Shown here: in pieces, positions 1 to 9,286 of the stretch
Layout: every line of letters starts with the position of its first letter
Position numbering within the stretch: the first letter of the stretch is position 1
Source: Clostridia bacterium
GTDB taxonomy: Bacteria; Bacillota; Clostridia; Oscillospirales; Acutalibacteraceae
Reading direction: 5' to 3'
Assembly (NCBI GenBank): GCA_017461235.1
Contig: JAFTYU010000042.1
Location: 62,001-126,000, forward strand
Length of the DNA: 64,000 nt
Notes under the pieces: model-generated
Seen by the model: the letters and a program-made list of their open reading frames with translations, nothing else
What the model was told of the DNA's origin: nothing
Database searches by the model: none
Translations under genes and position numbers: made by a program

Positions 1-650
1 TCGGTTGTTGCTATACCTTCAACAACAATGTGCGGCGACTCTATTTTTAACTTCTGCGCCATCTGCTCTGTAAGAAGAACATATCTGTCAACATTGCCGT
101 AAAGATTTGCGCATTTTTTAACCTGCATTCTGTGATAAAGCTTTTTAATTCCCTTTACCGTGCTTGCCGTTGCAAACTCGGGAATATCCGCAATAATGCA
201 ACCTGAAATTATGCTTTTATTGTATTTCTTCGCAAGCTTCACAAGACTAAGAAACATTGATGTTGCCGTATAGGACAGAATAACCTTCTTCTTGCCGTTA
301 TCTTCTTTTGCCCATTTTTTTATGTATTTTTTGAAATACATTTTATTAATGAATCTTTTGATTCCGAAAATATTACAGCAGCTGACATTTACATCCTGTG
401 CATCATACTTGCCGGTATGCTGAAAGGTAAAACCATCAATAAATTTATCTGTATAACCGTTGGGATAGGCATCTACGGGAAGGTAATTTATGATTTTCAT
501 TGTTCCGAAGTCATTTTCTTCGAAACCGTCTATGATATTCCATTGCAGAGCGTTTGCCGCATCCTGCATACCTGTTTTCATTTTGCTTTTTATTTCATCT
601 TCTTTTTCACGGGGAAAAAGTCTGCCTAAAAACAAAATATCAAGACTCAT
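1..650 (-). CDS. Glycosyltransferase, GT4-like N-terminal part (partial)
   Basis: The gene starts at an ATG (650) behind a GGAAGG ribosome site and runs off the left edge of the window, so only about 216 N-terminal residues are visible. The protein opens with MSLDILFLGRLFP, has no signal peptide and shows the alternating beta/alpha pattern of the acceptor half of a GT-B glycosyltransferase, including a VILSYTATS strand-loop and a LYGNVDRYVLLTEQMA segment like that of GT4 enzymes, where the linker to the donor domain follows. It is the last visible gene of the left-arm polysaccharide operon. Donor and acceptor sugars cannot be told. The family call rests on fold pattern and context, not on catalytic residues, which lie outside the window. 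Confidence 0.7.
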   Translation of the reverse strand, partial: MSLDILFLGRLFPREKEDEIKSKMKTGMQDAANALQWNIIDGFEENDFGTMKIINYLPVDAYPNGYTDKFIDGFTFQHTGKYDAQDVNVSCCNIFGIKRFINKMYFKKYIKKWAKEDNGKKKVILSYTATSMFLSLVKLAKKYNKSIISGCIIADIPEFATASTVKGIKKLYHRMQVKKCANLYGNVDRYVLLTEQMAQKLKIESPHIVVEGIATT

Positions 651-669
651 ATTTTCCTTCCTTTCATTT

Positions 670-1488
670 TTATTTTATGTACTTATCCTTGTATAAATCA
701 AAAGGCAGCATTTCATTGTAACCGCGTTTGCCGTGATTCATCCAACTGAACTTTTCCTTAAGACTCAGACTGCCTTTTCCCTTTGTCCTGAACGCCATAT
801 ATAAATACTTGAAGAAAGTTGTTCTTTTATTAATCGCCGTAAAACAAGCACCCACACCGTAAAAATACTTTTCATCGTAGCCTGTGAACCACGTAGATGT
901 TTCATAAGAAACCTTGCCTATCGTTTCTTTTGAAACATAAAATGTCAGTCCTGCTTTACGCAAGTCTTTTATCCACATACTGTCTTCACCCGATGGAAAA
1001 AGACAGCCGCCGCCAAAAAGAGTTGTAAACCACACGTTAGCTTTACGTACCGCATCAAGCCTGAATGCAATTCTTACCGCGCCCCACGGCGTTGTGGCAA
1101 ATTTAGGCCATTTTTTGGTTTTATCGTACTTAGGCGGTTTTCTGTGCGGGTCATTGGAAGCAAAATGAAAAACTATAACATCTGCATCGGGATGAGCTTC
1201 AAATTCTTTGAGAATTTTTTCTTCGGCATCGTCGTTGTAGCACACATCGTCATCCGCAAAAAGACAAATCTCCGCATCCGCATAGGTAAGCGCAAGGTTT
1301 CTGTTGACACCTACACCTCTTGTCTGTGTGGAAATCATACGGGCTTTGTGCCCTTCAAAATCAATTTCCTCAAACGCAGTGCGGTCACTTTGATTTGCAT
1401 ACACAATATCAGAATGCACGTTCATTTCATTAAGTTTTGAAAAATCTTTTTGGTGCATGGTAACGCACAGAATCTGAAATCTTGTCAT
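670..1488 (-). CDS. Family 2 glycosyltransferase
   Basis: A 272-residue cytoplasmic protein with a GT-A type nucleotide-sugar domain. The motif CLFADDDV near residue 76 is the metal-binding DxD region of GT2-like enzymes, preceded by the GVGVNRNLAL segment that often contacts the nucleotide. A later GGGCLFPSGEDSMWIKDL stretch fits the acceptor/ED motif of the family. No membrane segment is evident, so it probably works at the inner face of the membrane on a lipid-linked oligosaccharide. ATG start behind GGAGG. It sits 17 bases downstream of the pyruvyl transferase fusion in the same operon. Sugar specificity is unknown. Confidence 0.8.
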   Translation of the reverse strand: MTRFQILCVTMHQKDFSKLNEMNVHSDIVYANQSDRTAFEEIDFEGHKARMISTQTRGVGVNRNLALTYADAEICLFADDDVCYNDDAEEKILKEFEAHPDADVIVFHFASNDPHRKPPKYDKTKKWPKFATTPWGAVRIAFRLDAVRKANVWFTTLFGGGCLFPSGEDSMWIKDLRKAGLTFYVSKETIGKVSYETSTWFTGYDEKYFYGVGACFTAINKRTTFFKYLYMAFRTKGKGSLSLKEKFSWMNHGKRGYNEMLPFDLYKDKYIK

Positions 1489-1505
1489 TTTTCCTCCGAC
1501 AGAAT

Positions 1506-3863
1506 TTATCTGAGTTTTGTTTTAATTTTCAAATATAATGCTTGCGGCAAATGCTTTAATGCGCTTTTTATAATTCTCTTAGCGTTAGAAACAACAGATG
1601 CTTTTTTCCTGCGGTTCTTCACTATTTTTTCAAGTGTTTCGTCTGAATTAAGCAACGATAGTGTTTCTTTTCTTGCACATTCGTTATACCGGTGAACTTT
1701 TTTATAGGATTGTTCACTTACGATTTCATTAAAATCGGCAGACTCCGTATTAAGCTTATCCTTAACGCTTTCAAAAAAGTCTTTGCCTTTTTCTGTAACG
1801 GTGATAACCGCAGAAACACCTTCGACATTTTCATCAAAACGCTTGCCCCAGAAATCACCGATACGAATATCTGTTTTTTCCATTGAGCTTCTTGCCACAC
1901 AGTCATAGCAAGCCTTATTCATTGATTCAAGACCGAAGAACATTTCGTGAAAGGGGTCATTATATTTTGAACTCGAAAAGCTTTTGTCTTTAGCAAAAAA
2001 GTCAAAGCAATATTCGTGCCAACCGTGAGTTTTACTTCTGAAATTGATTTTTTCAAACTCCGTAACCCCTTTTTTGTTCTTAACGAAGTCAAGATATTTG
2101 TCCCACAGCTTAAGACCCGGGCAACCGTGGCAGAAAATATCAACCAGTAGATATTTGTCTCGATTGTTTCTCATTTCCGACATACGTGAAAAAGCGTATA
2201 TCTGACATGGTGTTCCGAAAATCGCGTATTTTTGCCCGCTTTTATCGTCAACAATTTCTCTGAAACAGTCCGCTGTATAACTTTGAAAATATTTTGAACC
2301 CTTGAACTGTTCAATTTCTTCGTCTGTTTTTGCAATTTTCGTTACGGCGCGTTGAGTTTTTACATCGTATGCGACACCTGCAACGAAGTAGCCGCGATTG
2401 AGTGCTTCACGCATAATCTCCGCAGAAACACCACCCGATGATGCGCTTTTGAGTTCATCAGCCTTTTTATTTGAGGCACTATAGCCGGTGTAATTTTCAC
2501 AAGAGTCAAAACTGAAGGTCTTATCAAATTTATAGCAAATCTTTTTACAAAGTCCACACTGTGTACACTTCAGATTATCCACATCCGGTGTATAAAAACC
2601 GTCAGGGCTTTCTTTAATTGTGACAGCCCCCATAGGGCAAACCGCACCGCACATTGAGCAACCCGTACAGCTGCGCAGAGCATCAAGGGAAAGAACATTG
2701 TTTGTGTTCTCGGTTTTTATTTCTTCATCCCTTCGGCAAGGCAAAAGAGATGATAAATAACTTTTTGCTTTTTCTCTTTCTGATGAAAGAATTTTATTGA
2801 CATTTTCAAAAGAAATGTTCAAACATCCGTCAAGGCTTGCAGGCTCATATCTGCTTTGTGCCGAAACAAGCTGCAGAACGGACTCGATTCTTGCAGATTG
2901 TTTCCCTGCATTACCGTAATTTCTTTCAAATGTGTAAAAGGGAATATTAAAATTCAACGAAAAAGCCGTTCCGTGAAAGGAATCCGTACACACAAAGCTT
3001 GCGTTTTTCACGTATTCTACAAATTCTCTCGGTCCTGCGGAAACTACATTTTCCGCCCAGGGTAACCCGTCAAACGAACAGGGCAAGCCTATTATTTCAA
3101 GAGAATATTTTTCACTTATTGTCTTGACGGCATTTATTGCTTTTTCTGACGGCTTATCTAAAAAATACGCAAGAAGGTATTTTTTATCATTGCTGTTAAG
3201 CTTTAAATGCTTTGACCACTCCTGTGCACTCAATGCCAGAGTCGGGTCAACGAGTACCTGTGCATCGTCACCCGTAAGGTCTTTAACGATATCTTTTCCT
3301 GTAGATTCTCTTACAGATTTATGGTTAATACCCAGAAGGTATTTTTTTATCTTCTTTTTGTTGTAATCAGGGATAAAATCCCTACCGAAGCTGGGAGCGA
3401 AGGCTATACGTTTTTCCTGCGGAGCAAACCGAAGGTAATAAAACGGGTCAACATAGAAAACCGCCGAATTCCACACCTGGTCACTACCGCAAAGGAAAGC
3501 TTTATACTTGTCGCTCAGGGCTTCTTTTTTTAAATTTTTATATGAAACTGTGCGTGGTTGAAGGTAAAAATCGGTAAAATGATTGAAATACCCTTTACTC
3601 TCCGCAGACAATGGCTTTTTTATACTGTCTCCATAATTTTTCAGGCTTTTTATCCCACCTGAATGGAGCAAAGAACGAACCAGTACCACCATTGTTTTTT
3701 TTATTCTCACATCTCTGCCGGGGATTATGCTTCCGCCGAGCTTTAACAGCTCTGCGTTGTAACCCATACCTTCAAGTAACGCTTTAGTTGCGAATGCCTG
3801 AAGTGATGAGCCGTAATTAAACCCCGTGTAAACCGTAGCAATACCTACTGACTTTTTCTCCAT
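1506..3863 (-). CDS. Polysaccharide pyruvyl transferase fused to F420-hydrogenase beta-like Fe-S protein
   Basis: A 785-residue two-part protein. Residues 1-345 match the polysaccharide pyruvyl transferase family (PF04230): an N-terminal TVYTGFNYGSSLQAFA loop, FLCGSDQVWN and the hallmark TDSFHGT near residue 295. This half would transfer pyruvate from phosphoenolpyruvate to a sugar. After a linker come two ferredoxin clusters (CTGCSMCGAVC from Cys399, then CTQCGLCKKIC) and a domain like the coenzyme F420 hydrogenase/dehydrogenase beta subunit, with FGTPCQIYAF, DIFCHGCPG and IGDFWG. The two functions are often neighbours in glycan clusters; here they form one chain. I chose the ATG at 3863 (GAAAGG site) over an upstream TTG at 3878. 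The role of the redox half in glycan assembly is unknown. Confidence 0.85.
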   Translation of the reverse strand: MEKKSVGIATVYTGFNYGSSLQAFATKALLEGMGYNAELLKLGGSIIPGRDVRIKKTMVVLVRSLLHSGGIKSLKNYGDSIKKPLSAESKGYFNHFTDFYLQPRTVSYKNLKKEALSDKYKAFLCGSDQVWNSAVFYVDPFYYLRFAPQEKRIAFAPSFGRDFIPDYNKKKIKKYLLGINHKSVRESTGKDIVKDLTGDDAQVLVDPTLALSAQEWSKHLKLNSNDKKYLLAYFLDKPSEKAINAVKTISEKYSLEIIGLPCSFDGLPWAENVVSAGPREFVEYVKNASFVCTDSFHGTAFSLNFNIPFYTFERNYGNAGKQSARIESVLQLVSAQSRYEPASLDGCLNISFENVNKILSSEREKAKSYLSSLLPCRRDEEIKTENTNNVLSLDALRSCTGCSMCGAVCPMGAVTIKESPDGFYTPDVDNLKCTQCGLCKKICYKFDKTFSFDSCENYTGYSASNKKADELKSASSGGVSAEIMREALNRGYFVAGVAYDVKTQRAVTKIAKTDEEIEQFKGSKYFQSYTADCFREIVDDKSGQKYAIFGTPCQIYAFSRMSEMRNNRDKYLLVDIFCHGCPGLKLWDKYLDFVKNKKGVTEFEKINFRSKTHGWHEYCFDFFAKDKSFSSSKYNDPFHEMFFGLESMNKACYDCVARSSMEKTDIRIGDFWGKRFDENVEGVSAVITVTEKGKDFFESVKDKLNTESADFNEIVSEQSYKKVHRYNECARKETLSLLNSDETLEKIVKNRRKKASVVSNAKRIIKSALKHLPQALYLKIKTKLR

Positions 3864-3867
3864 TGCT

Positions 3868-4758
3868 TTACCTTTCAAACAAAAACATTTTCACACAGGA
3901 AACAGGAGCGAGCAAAAAGGAATTTATGGCGTATTTTAAAAACCTTCCGTATTTTTTCAGACGTATTTCTGCGAAAGCCAGAACTGCCAGATGACGCATT
4001 TTAATGTATCTCACGGTTTTTCTGTCCAATTTATCAAAAAACGTCTTTTTATATTCATAGAGATTATTTTCGCCTTTTATTTTACCTTCACCGCTTGATA
4101 AACCACACTCACCCGTATGGACGTATGCCTTTATGTCACAGCCCGGAAGGTAACCGAACTTACCTTTTTCATTTATGGCGCGCACCATAAGATAAAATTC
4201 GTCGCCTACGTTGATAGGTGCAAAACCGTCTATCTTTTCAAGATATTCCTTTTTAAACATCATTGCATCGGTGCCTGTAAGATGATACATAAGGTGATAT
4301 TTAAACAACGACTCGTATGACGTGTCTTTTATGTAACCTCTCACGCGCTTTCTGATGAGCGTGTCTTTTTCGTTATATAAATCAAGGTCGGTTATTGAGT
4401 AGTCGTAATCGCCTTTTTTCATAAAATTAAGTTGTTTTCCTATTTTTTCCGGAAGAAATACATCGTCATCATCAAGGAACGTAATATACTTTCCTTCAGA
4501 TGCATCAATACCGATGTTTCTTGTTTGCGCAGAGCCCATATTCTTTTCGTTGGTAATAAGCTTTACTGCCATATCGGGATTTTTATTTTTAAAAGCCTGC
4601 ACAATGGCGCTGACCTTGTTATTGAATTCAAGGTCTGCGTTATCGTCAACTATTATGGTTTCAATATCTTTATACTGTTGTTCTTTTACAGATTCAAGGG
4701 CTCTTTGAAGTTCAAATTCCCTTCTGTACGTTGCAACAATAATACTTACTTCAGGCAT
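3868..4758 (-). CDS. Family 2 glycosyltransferase
   Basis: A 296-residue GT-A glycosyltransferase. It starts VSIIVATYRREFELQRALES, the standard GT2 nucleotide-binding opening, followed by ETIIVDDNAD and the NMGSAQTRNIGI segment. ITFLDDDDVFLPEKI carries the DxD metal motif near residue 97. A hydrophobic C-terminal tail (FLLAPVSCVKMFLF) may hold it to the membrane. ATG start with a GAGAGGG site; the stop lies four bases before the pyruvyl transferase fusion, so the two are likely translationally coupled. Family assignment is secure, sugar specificity is not visible. Confidence 0.88.
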   Translation of the reverse strand: MPEVSIIVATYRREFELQRALESVKEQQYKDIETIIVDDNADLEFNNKVSAIVQAFKNKNPDMAVKLITNEKNMGSAQTRNIGIDASEGKYITFLDDDDVFLPEKIGKQLNFMKKGDYDYSITDLDLYNEKDTLIRKRVRGYIKDTSYESLFKYHLMYHLTGTDAMMFKKEYLEKIDGFAPINVGDEFYLMVRAINEKGKFGYLPGCDIKAYVHTGECGLSSGEGKIKGENNLYEYKKTFFDKLDRKTVRYIKMRHLAVLAFAEIRLKKYGRFLKYAINSFLLAPVSCVKMFLFER

Positions 4759-4774
4759 TAATAATCCCTCTCGT

Positions 4775-5845
4775 TTACTTTATATTCCTGACTGTTTCTG
4801 CGATAATGCTCTGCTCGGTTTTTACGCGATTTACAACCTTTTCGCAGCTTTTATTAAATGCTTTTTTATCTATGGACTGATAATACTCAAAAATCTTATT
4901 GCCGAAATCTTCATCAAAGGGGTTTACTGCACAACCGATACCGGTATTCTGCGCCATAACACCCATAAATGAATTTTTCATCACAAGCTGGGGAATACGG
5001 AACAATGCCCCGTCGTAATATTTGTTACTGACGGCAAGGTTCATATTACTTTCCCCGTAAATGTTGTGAATCACATCGGTATTTTTAATAAATTCATAAC
5101 GTTGAGAAGGGTTATATTCACCGTGGAAGAATACGTTTAACGCGTTTTCCTTTGCGAAAGCCTTAAGGTTTTCGGCAACGGCTTGCTCCCTTCCGTAGTA
5201 GTGCAGCTCAAATTTTGGGTCATTCCCTAATTTCTTTATAATTTCCGAATTGATTTTTTCTTCCCTTATGAAGCCCCAGAAGCCTATGCGGATTTTTTCT
5301 GATTTCTCTTTTTTACAACAGCTGTCAAAAAACAAATCTTCCGATAAAACATTGTGAGAAGTCAAAACCTTTTTGCTGTCGGGAAGGAACGCTCTGAAAG
5401 CATCACTGCTGACGAATGTTCTGTACGAATTTTTCACAAGCGATTGAATAACGGATTTATACGGTAAAAAGTTTTCGTAGGTAAAATCCCTGTAATCGAA
5501 AATGTACCTGTTTTTATATGTGCCGATCAGCTCTTTTGAAAGAAGAACTCCTGGCAAGGAATGGAGTACTACGGCAAAATCAAAGCCTTCCTTTAAAACA
5601 GAAACTGCATAATCCCTGAATTTTTTAAAACTCTCTATTTTTGACAATTTCGCCGCATCATCCTGTTGAAGACAATTGAATTCGTGGAGCGTTATCCCCT
5701 GAAGCTTTTCAAGATTTTCTTCTTTTAAATCCCTGTTCCAATAAATCAGATGAACATCATTGCCGTCCCTGTCAATATTTTCAAGATACAGGTTAAGGTA
5801 GGGCATATATTTAATTTTTGCGAAACCTATAATCAGTATTTTCAC
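4775..5845 (-). CDS. GT4-like glycosyltransferase
   Basis: A 356-residue GT-B protein opening MKILIIGFAKIKYMPYLNLYL. The middle holds the DYAVSVLKEGFDFAVVLHSLPG and IFDYRDF strands of the acceptor domain. The C-terminal half has IRIGFWGFIREEKIN, FELHYYGREQAV and a NVFFHGEYNPSQRYEFIKNTD segment typical of GT4 donor-binding domains. It starts with GTG at 5845, overlapping the stop of the upstream GT4 gene by four bases (GTGA), behind a GGAGAAG site. It probably adds one sugar to the lipid-linked unit; donor unknown. Confidence 0.75.
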   Translation of the reverse strand: MKILIIGFAKIKYMPYLNLYLENIDRDGNDVHLIYWNRDLKEENLEKLQGITLHEFNCLQQDDAAKLSKIESFKKFRDYAVSVLKEGFDFAVVLHSLPGVLLSKELIGTYKNRYIFDYRDFTYENFLPYKSVIQSLVKNSYRTFVSSDAFRAFLPDSKKVLTSHNVLSEDLFFDSCCKKEKSEKIRIGFWGFIREEKINSEIIKKLGNDPKFELHYYGREQAVAENLKAFAKENALNVFFHGEYNPSQRYEFIKNTDVIHNIYGESNMNLAVSNKYYDGALFRIPQLVMKNSFMGVMAQNTGIGCAVNPFDEDFGNKIFEYYQSIDKKAFNKSCEKVVNRVKTEQSIIAETVRNIK

Positions 5846-7020
5846 GTAAGCTTCTCCAATTCGGAAATAAGTTTGTCTATGAAATCATCTTTTTGAAAAT
5901 TATCTTCATAATATTTTCGGGCATTTTCACCCAAAGCGGCTTTATCCGCAGCAGAAAAATGCCTTATACACTCAACAAGACCGTCAACATTTTCAGCATC
6001 CGTACAGAAACCGCAACGGGCATCCTTAATTATCTGAGCCGCTTCACCGTTTACCGCCGCTATGATTGGTTTGCCTGCCGCCATATATGTCTGTATTTTT
6101 CCGGGGAAGGACATTGATAAAACCGGGTTGTCGGAGAGCGTGACTATGAGTGCATCGCTTTCAGCATATTTTTCGGGTACTTCTTCAAGCGGAATCCTGC
6201 CGTGGAAGGTCACGTTATCAAGCTTCAGATGATTTTCGGCAATGTCAGTCAAAGACGCAAGCCCCGAACCGTCACCGTAAAAATGGAACCCGATATTTTC
6301 ACCTTTTAGTTTTTGTGCAGCATAAAGTATTGTTTCGATACTCTGCGTAGTGCCTATATTACCTGCAAAAGTGATTTTAAGGGTATCTTCTTCCTTTTGT
6401 TTTTTCACACAAAAAACGTCTTCCGCATACTGGGGTAAATAATCAATCTTTTCCCCGTTGATACCAAACATTTCATCGTGATATTTTTTAAACATATTCG
6501 ATGAAACTAAAATCTTATCTGCACCGTTATATATTTTCTGTGAAACCTTTTTATAATAGTTGTAAATGAAGCTGCCTTTTTTAATACCGCCTAAAGTCAA
6601 GCTGTCCGGCCATAAATCAAGGCAATAGAGAAGTAATTTTTTGCCGTGCTTATTTTTATATTTAAGCCCCGCCTTTGCCATAAGCACAGGCGATAACTGA
6701 TAAACAAACACCACATCATAATCTCTTCTGAGCTTTGAGATATAGTGTGAAGCCGCAAGTGAATATGCGTAATAATTCGCTATTCTCCGCACAAAGCCCG
6801 AGCGTCTGCCTACCGTAAACACACGGTGAACGTTAACGCCGTTTATGATTTCGTCTTTATGTTCAGAGCCTTTGTAGCCGTCATAAATTTCACCCATCGG
6901 ATAATTGGGAAAGCTTGTTACAACGTCAACCTCGTGCCCTTTTTCTACAAGAGCTTCACATACATCGTGAACTTTAAAAGGTTCGGGATAGTAATATTGG
7001 CAAATAACTAAAATTCTCAC
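5842..7020 (-). CDS. GT4 glycosyltransferase, WbuB-like
   Basis: A 392-residue GT-B enzyme close in pattern to WbuB/WbuB-like N-acetylsugar transferases: MRILVICQYYYPEPFKVHDV at the start, GHEVDVVTSFPNYPMGEIYD, the LLYCLDLWPDSLTLGG loop and, in the donor domain, ITFAGNIGTTQSIETIL, FHFYGDGSGLA and the SFPGKIQTYMAAGKPIIA motif. In the family this enzyme adds a HexNAc to an undecaprenyl-linked sugar at the cytoplasmic membrane face. GTG start behind a GGGGGG run. It sits 24 bases downstream of the PglF-like dehydratase and is the second gene of the operon. The donor sugar is inferred only from relatives. Confidence 0.85.
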   Translation of the reverse strand: MRILVICQYYYPEPFKVHDVCEALVEKGHEVDVVTSFPNYPMGEIYDGYKGSEHKDEIINGVNVHRVFTVGRRSGFVRRIANYYAYSLAASHYISKLRRDYDVVFVYQLSPVLMAKAGLKYKNKHGKKLLLYCLDLWPDSLTLGGIKKGSFIYNYYKKVSQKIYNGADKILVSSNMFKKYHDEMFGINGEKIDYLPQYAEDVFCVKKQKEEDTLKITFAGNIGTTQSIETILYAAQKLKGENIGFHFYGDGSGLASLTDIAENHLKLDNVTFHGRIPLEEVPEKYAESDALIVTLSDNPVLSMSFPGKIQTYMAAGKPIIAAVNGEAAQIIKDARCGFCTDAENVDGLVECIRHFSAADKAALGENARKYYEDNFQKDDFIDKLISELEKLT

Positions 7021-7044
7021 ACCCGAACCCCCCTTTTTGAAAAT

Positions 7045-9021
7045 TTAAGCGTGAATTTCTTCTTTATCGTCTGCAGAAGCGGCTTCTTCAACCTCATCCT
7101 TGAAAGCAACGTTCTGCGGATTGAATGTAGGAACAAGCTCCTTAACAATATCAACAATTTCACGACCTGTTGCACCTTCCATAATCTGGCGCATATAGTC
7201 AATTCGTCTGAAAAGATTTTCCGAATCAAATTCCATAGGTCTTGCTATGTAAATAAGGTTATTCTGCGTTTTCTGAATACCTTCTTCACTGATAAGCAAT
7301 TCTTCATAAAGCTTTTCGCCATCGCGAAGACCTGTATATTTGATTTCAATATCTTCGCCGGGCACGTGACCCGAAAGTCTTATAAGGTTTTCGGCAAGTT
7401 CACGGATTTTAACGGGTGAACCCATATCGAGAATAAAGATTTCACCGCCGTTTGCATAAGCACCTGCCTGAAGAACAAGGGAAACTGCCTCGGGAATAAG
7501 CATAAAGTAACGGATAATGTCGGGATGTGTAACAGTAACGGGTCCGCCTTTTTCAATCTGTTCTTTGAAAAGCGGAATAACGCTGCCGTTTGAACCGAGA
7601 ACGTTACCGAAACGAACTGCAACATACTCTGTTTCTGACTTTTTATTAAATGACTGAACAATCATTTCGCAGATACGTTTTGTAGCACCCATAACGTTTG
7701 TGGGGTTAACCGCCTTGTCCGTTGAAATCATAACGAAGCGCTTAACACCATATTTATCAGCGGTTTTAGCAAGGTTGAATGTACCGAAAACATTATTTTT
7801 GACCGCTTCTTTTGGGCTGTCCTCCATAAGAGGAACGTGTTTATGTGCCGCGGCGTGATAAACAAAGTCAGGTCTGTACTGTTCAAAGATTTCGCAAAGT
7901 CTTTTTTCATCCCTGATTGAACCGATAAGTACCTTAAGGTCAACTTCAGGGTGATTTCTGCGGATTTCCTGCTGTATTTCGTAAGCACCGTTTTCTGCAA
8001 TATCAAAAATGATAATGGTTTTTGCAACACCGCTTGCGGCAACCTGACGAACAAGCTCACTACCGATTGAACCGCCACCGCCTGATACAAATACAGTCTG
8101 GTCCTTAAGGAGCTCAAAAACTTTTGTAAGGTCGGGTTTAATCTGGTCTCTGCCTAAAAGGTCGGTGTAGTCAACCTTACGAAGCTTTGCACTGAGGCTT
8201 TCGTTCTTCTGAACCGTTGTAATTGAAGGAACGGTTTTAAGCACGCAACCTGTTTCGCTGCAAAGCTTAAGAAGTGCTTTTCTGTTTTCTTTGTCTGCAG
8301 AGTTTGCCGCAAAGAAAATTTCGTCAATATCCTGTTCCTTTGCTACTCTTAAAATTTCCGCTCTGCCGCCATAAATTTTTACACCGTTGAGATATCCGCC
8401 TTGTTTACGTTTATTATCGTCGATAAGTGCTACAACCTTGTATCTGTTTTCATAAGTTGTGCTGCTGCGGAATTCTTCGATAAGGCGCATCGCTGTTCCA
8501 CCGGCACCGATAATCATAACGTTCTTCTTTTTACCTTCATATTTACATTCTTTTTTCTGAAGATATGCGCGCCATGAGCGGTAACCCAGGAGCACCAGAA
8601 CACGTGAACTCATAACAGAGAACGCAAACAAGCAACAATATATGAACATCCAGGTAAAGAAGGAACGTGTTTGTCTGGGGCCTTCCGTGGGAATCGCCCA
8701 GATATAGAAGAATGGTATTACCGTGACAATTTTCGAGAAAATAAAAGCCTCGGCGGTTTTAACATAGTCGTTAATAACCATATACTGCCACATTCTGTTA
8801 TATACTTTGAAAATAATGAAGAACAGTGCAGTTGAAATCAAGTCTGCCGCCATAATGAAAACTATATTTTCATCAAACCATTCTTTAAGCATGGTCGTGG
8901 CGTCGAATTTCAGAATCATTGCCAACCAGCAGGATATGCCCATACCGATGATGTCAGCAAGGATAAGTAAAATCTTCATATGTTTTTTTACAAAGGTCAT
9001 TGTTTTTTCAAACATTCTCAA
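7045..9021 (-). CDS. Membrane UDP-sugar 4,6-dehydratase/epimerase, PglF/CapD type
   Basis: About 658 residues. Four membrane helices come first, then a CoA-binding-like Rossmann fold (MIIGAGGTAMRLIEE), then the SDR domain with FVSGGGGSIGSELVRQ. The catalytic region is STDKAVNPTNVMGATKR: Thr-Asp-Lys with Met in place of the usual SDR tyrosine, as in PglF and FlaA1-type UDP-GlcNAc 4,6-dehydratases. The product would be the UDP-4-keto-6-deoxy sugar used for bacillosamine-type sugars. The matching PglE/PglD/PglC-like genes lie at 58.6-61 kb. The start is probably TTG 9021 (GGAAATGAGG site, 8-base spacing); the ATG at 9015 is the alternative. First gene of the left glycan operon. Confidence 0.88.
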   Translation of the reverse strand: MRMFEKTMTFVKKHMKILLILADIIGMGISCWLAMILKFDATTMLKEWFDENIVFIMAADLISTALFFIIFKVYNRMWQYMVINDYVKTAEAFIFSKIVTVIPFFYIWAIPTEGPRQTRSFFTWMFIYCCLFAFSVMSSRVLVLLGYRSWRAYLQKKECKYEGKKKNVMIIGAGGTAMRLIEEFRSSTTYENRYKVVALIDDNKRKQGGYLNGVKIYGGRAEILRVAKEQDIDEIFFAANSADKENRKALLKLCSETGCVLKTVPSITTVQKNESLSAKLRKVDYTDLLGRDQIKPDLTKVFELLKDQTVFVSGGGGSIGSELVRQVAASGVAKTIIIFDIAENGAYEIQQEIRRNHPEVDLKVLIGSIRDEKRLCEIFEQYRPDFVYHAAAHKHVPLMEDSPKEAVKNNVFGTFNLAKTADKYGVKRFVMISTDKAVNPTNVMGATKRICEMIVQSFNKKSETEYVAVRFGNVLGSNGSVIPLFKEQIEKGGPVTVTHPDIIRYFMLIPEAVSLVLQAGAYANGGEIFILDMGSPVKIRELAENLIRLSGHVPGEDIEIKYTGLRDGEKLYEELLISEEGIQKTQNNLIYIARPMEFDSENLFRRIDYMRQIMEGATGREIVDIVKELVPTFNPQNVAFKDEVEEAASADDKEEIHA

Positions 9022-9109
9022 AATAAAAACCTCATTTCCTTTTTGCAGAAAAACCTGCAGTTTTTGTTGTAAACCCAAAAGGGCACAATACAACAATTAT
9101 ACATAGTAC

Positions 9110-9138
9110 ATTCTATCACTTCTCGATGTGTTTTGCAA
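9110..9138 (-). promoter_or_regulatory. Promoter of the left glycan operon
   Basis: On the minus strand TTGCAA, a 17-base spacer and TAGAAT, with TG one base upstream of the -10 (extended -10). It lies about 90 bases before the PglF-like start. Confidence 0.6.
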
Positions 9139-9227
9139 CAGGATACACTTGTAAAATCAAACAAAATTTTCATATTATATATGTTTTAAATAACAATATA
9201 ATGCATTTTTTTGCCAAAAAAGAAAAC

Positions 9228-9256
9228 TTGTAATAAATAAATGTGTATGTTACAAT
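9228..9256 (+). promoter_or_regulatory. Promoter of the PI-PLC-like gene
   Basis: TTGTAA, 17-base spacer, TACAAT with an extended TGT element. The start codon at 9287 lies about 30 bases downstream. The spacing and -10 are good, the -35 is weak. Confidence 0.6.
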
Positions 9257-9286
9257 GGTTCCGATCCGACAAAAGGAGTGATTTCT

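Noticed and set aside
3864..3878. TTG start five codons earlier for the pyruvyl transferase fusion
   Set aside because: The GAAAGG ribosome site lies inside that stretch and points to the ATG at 3863.
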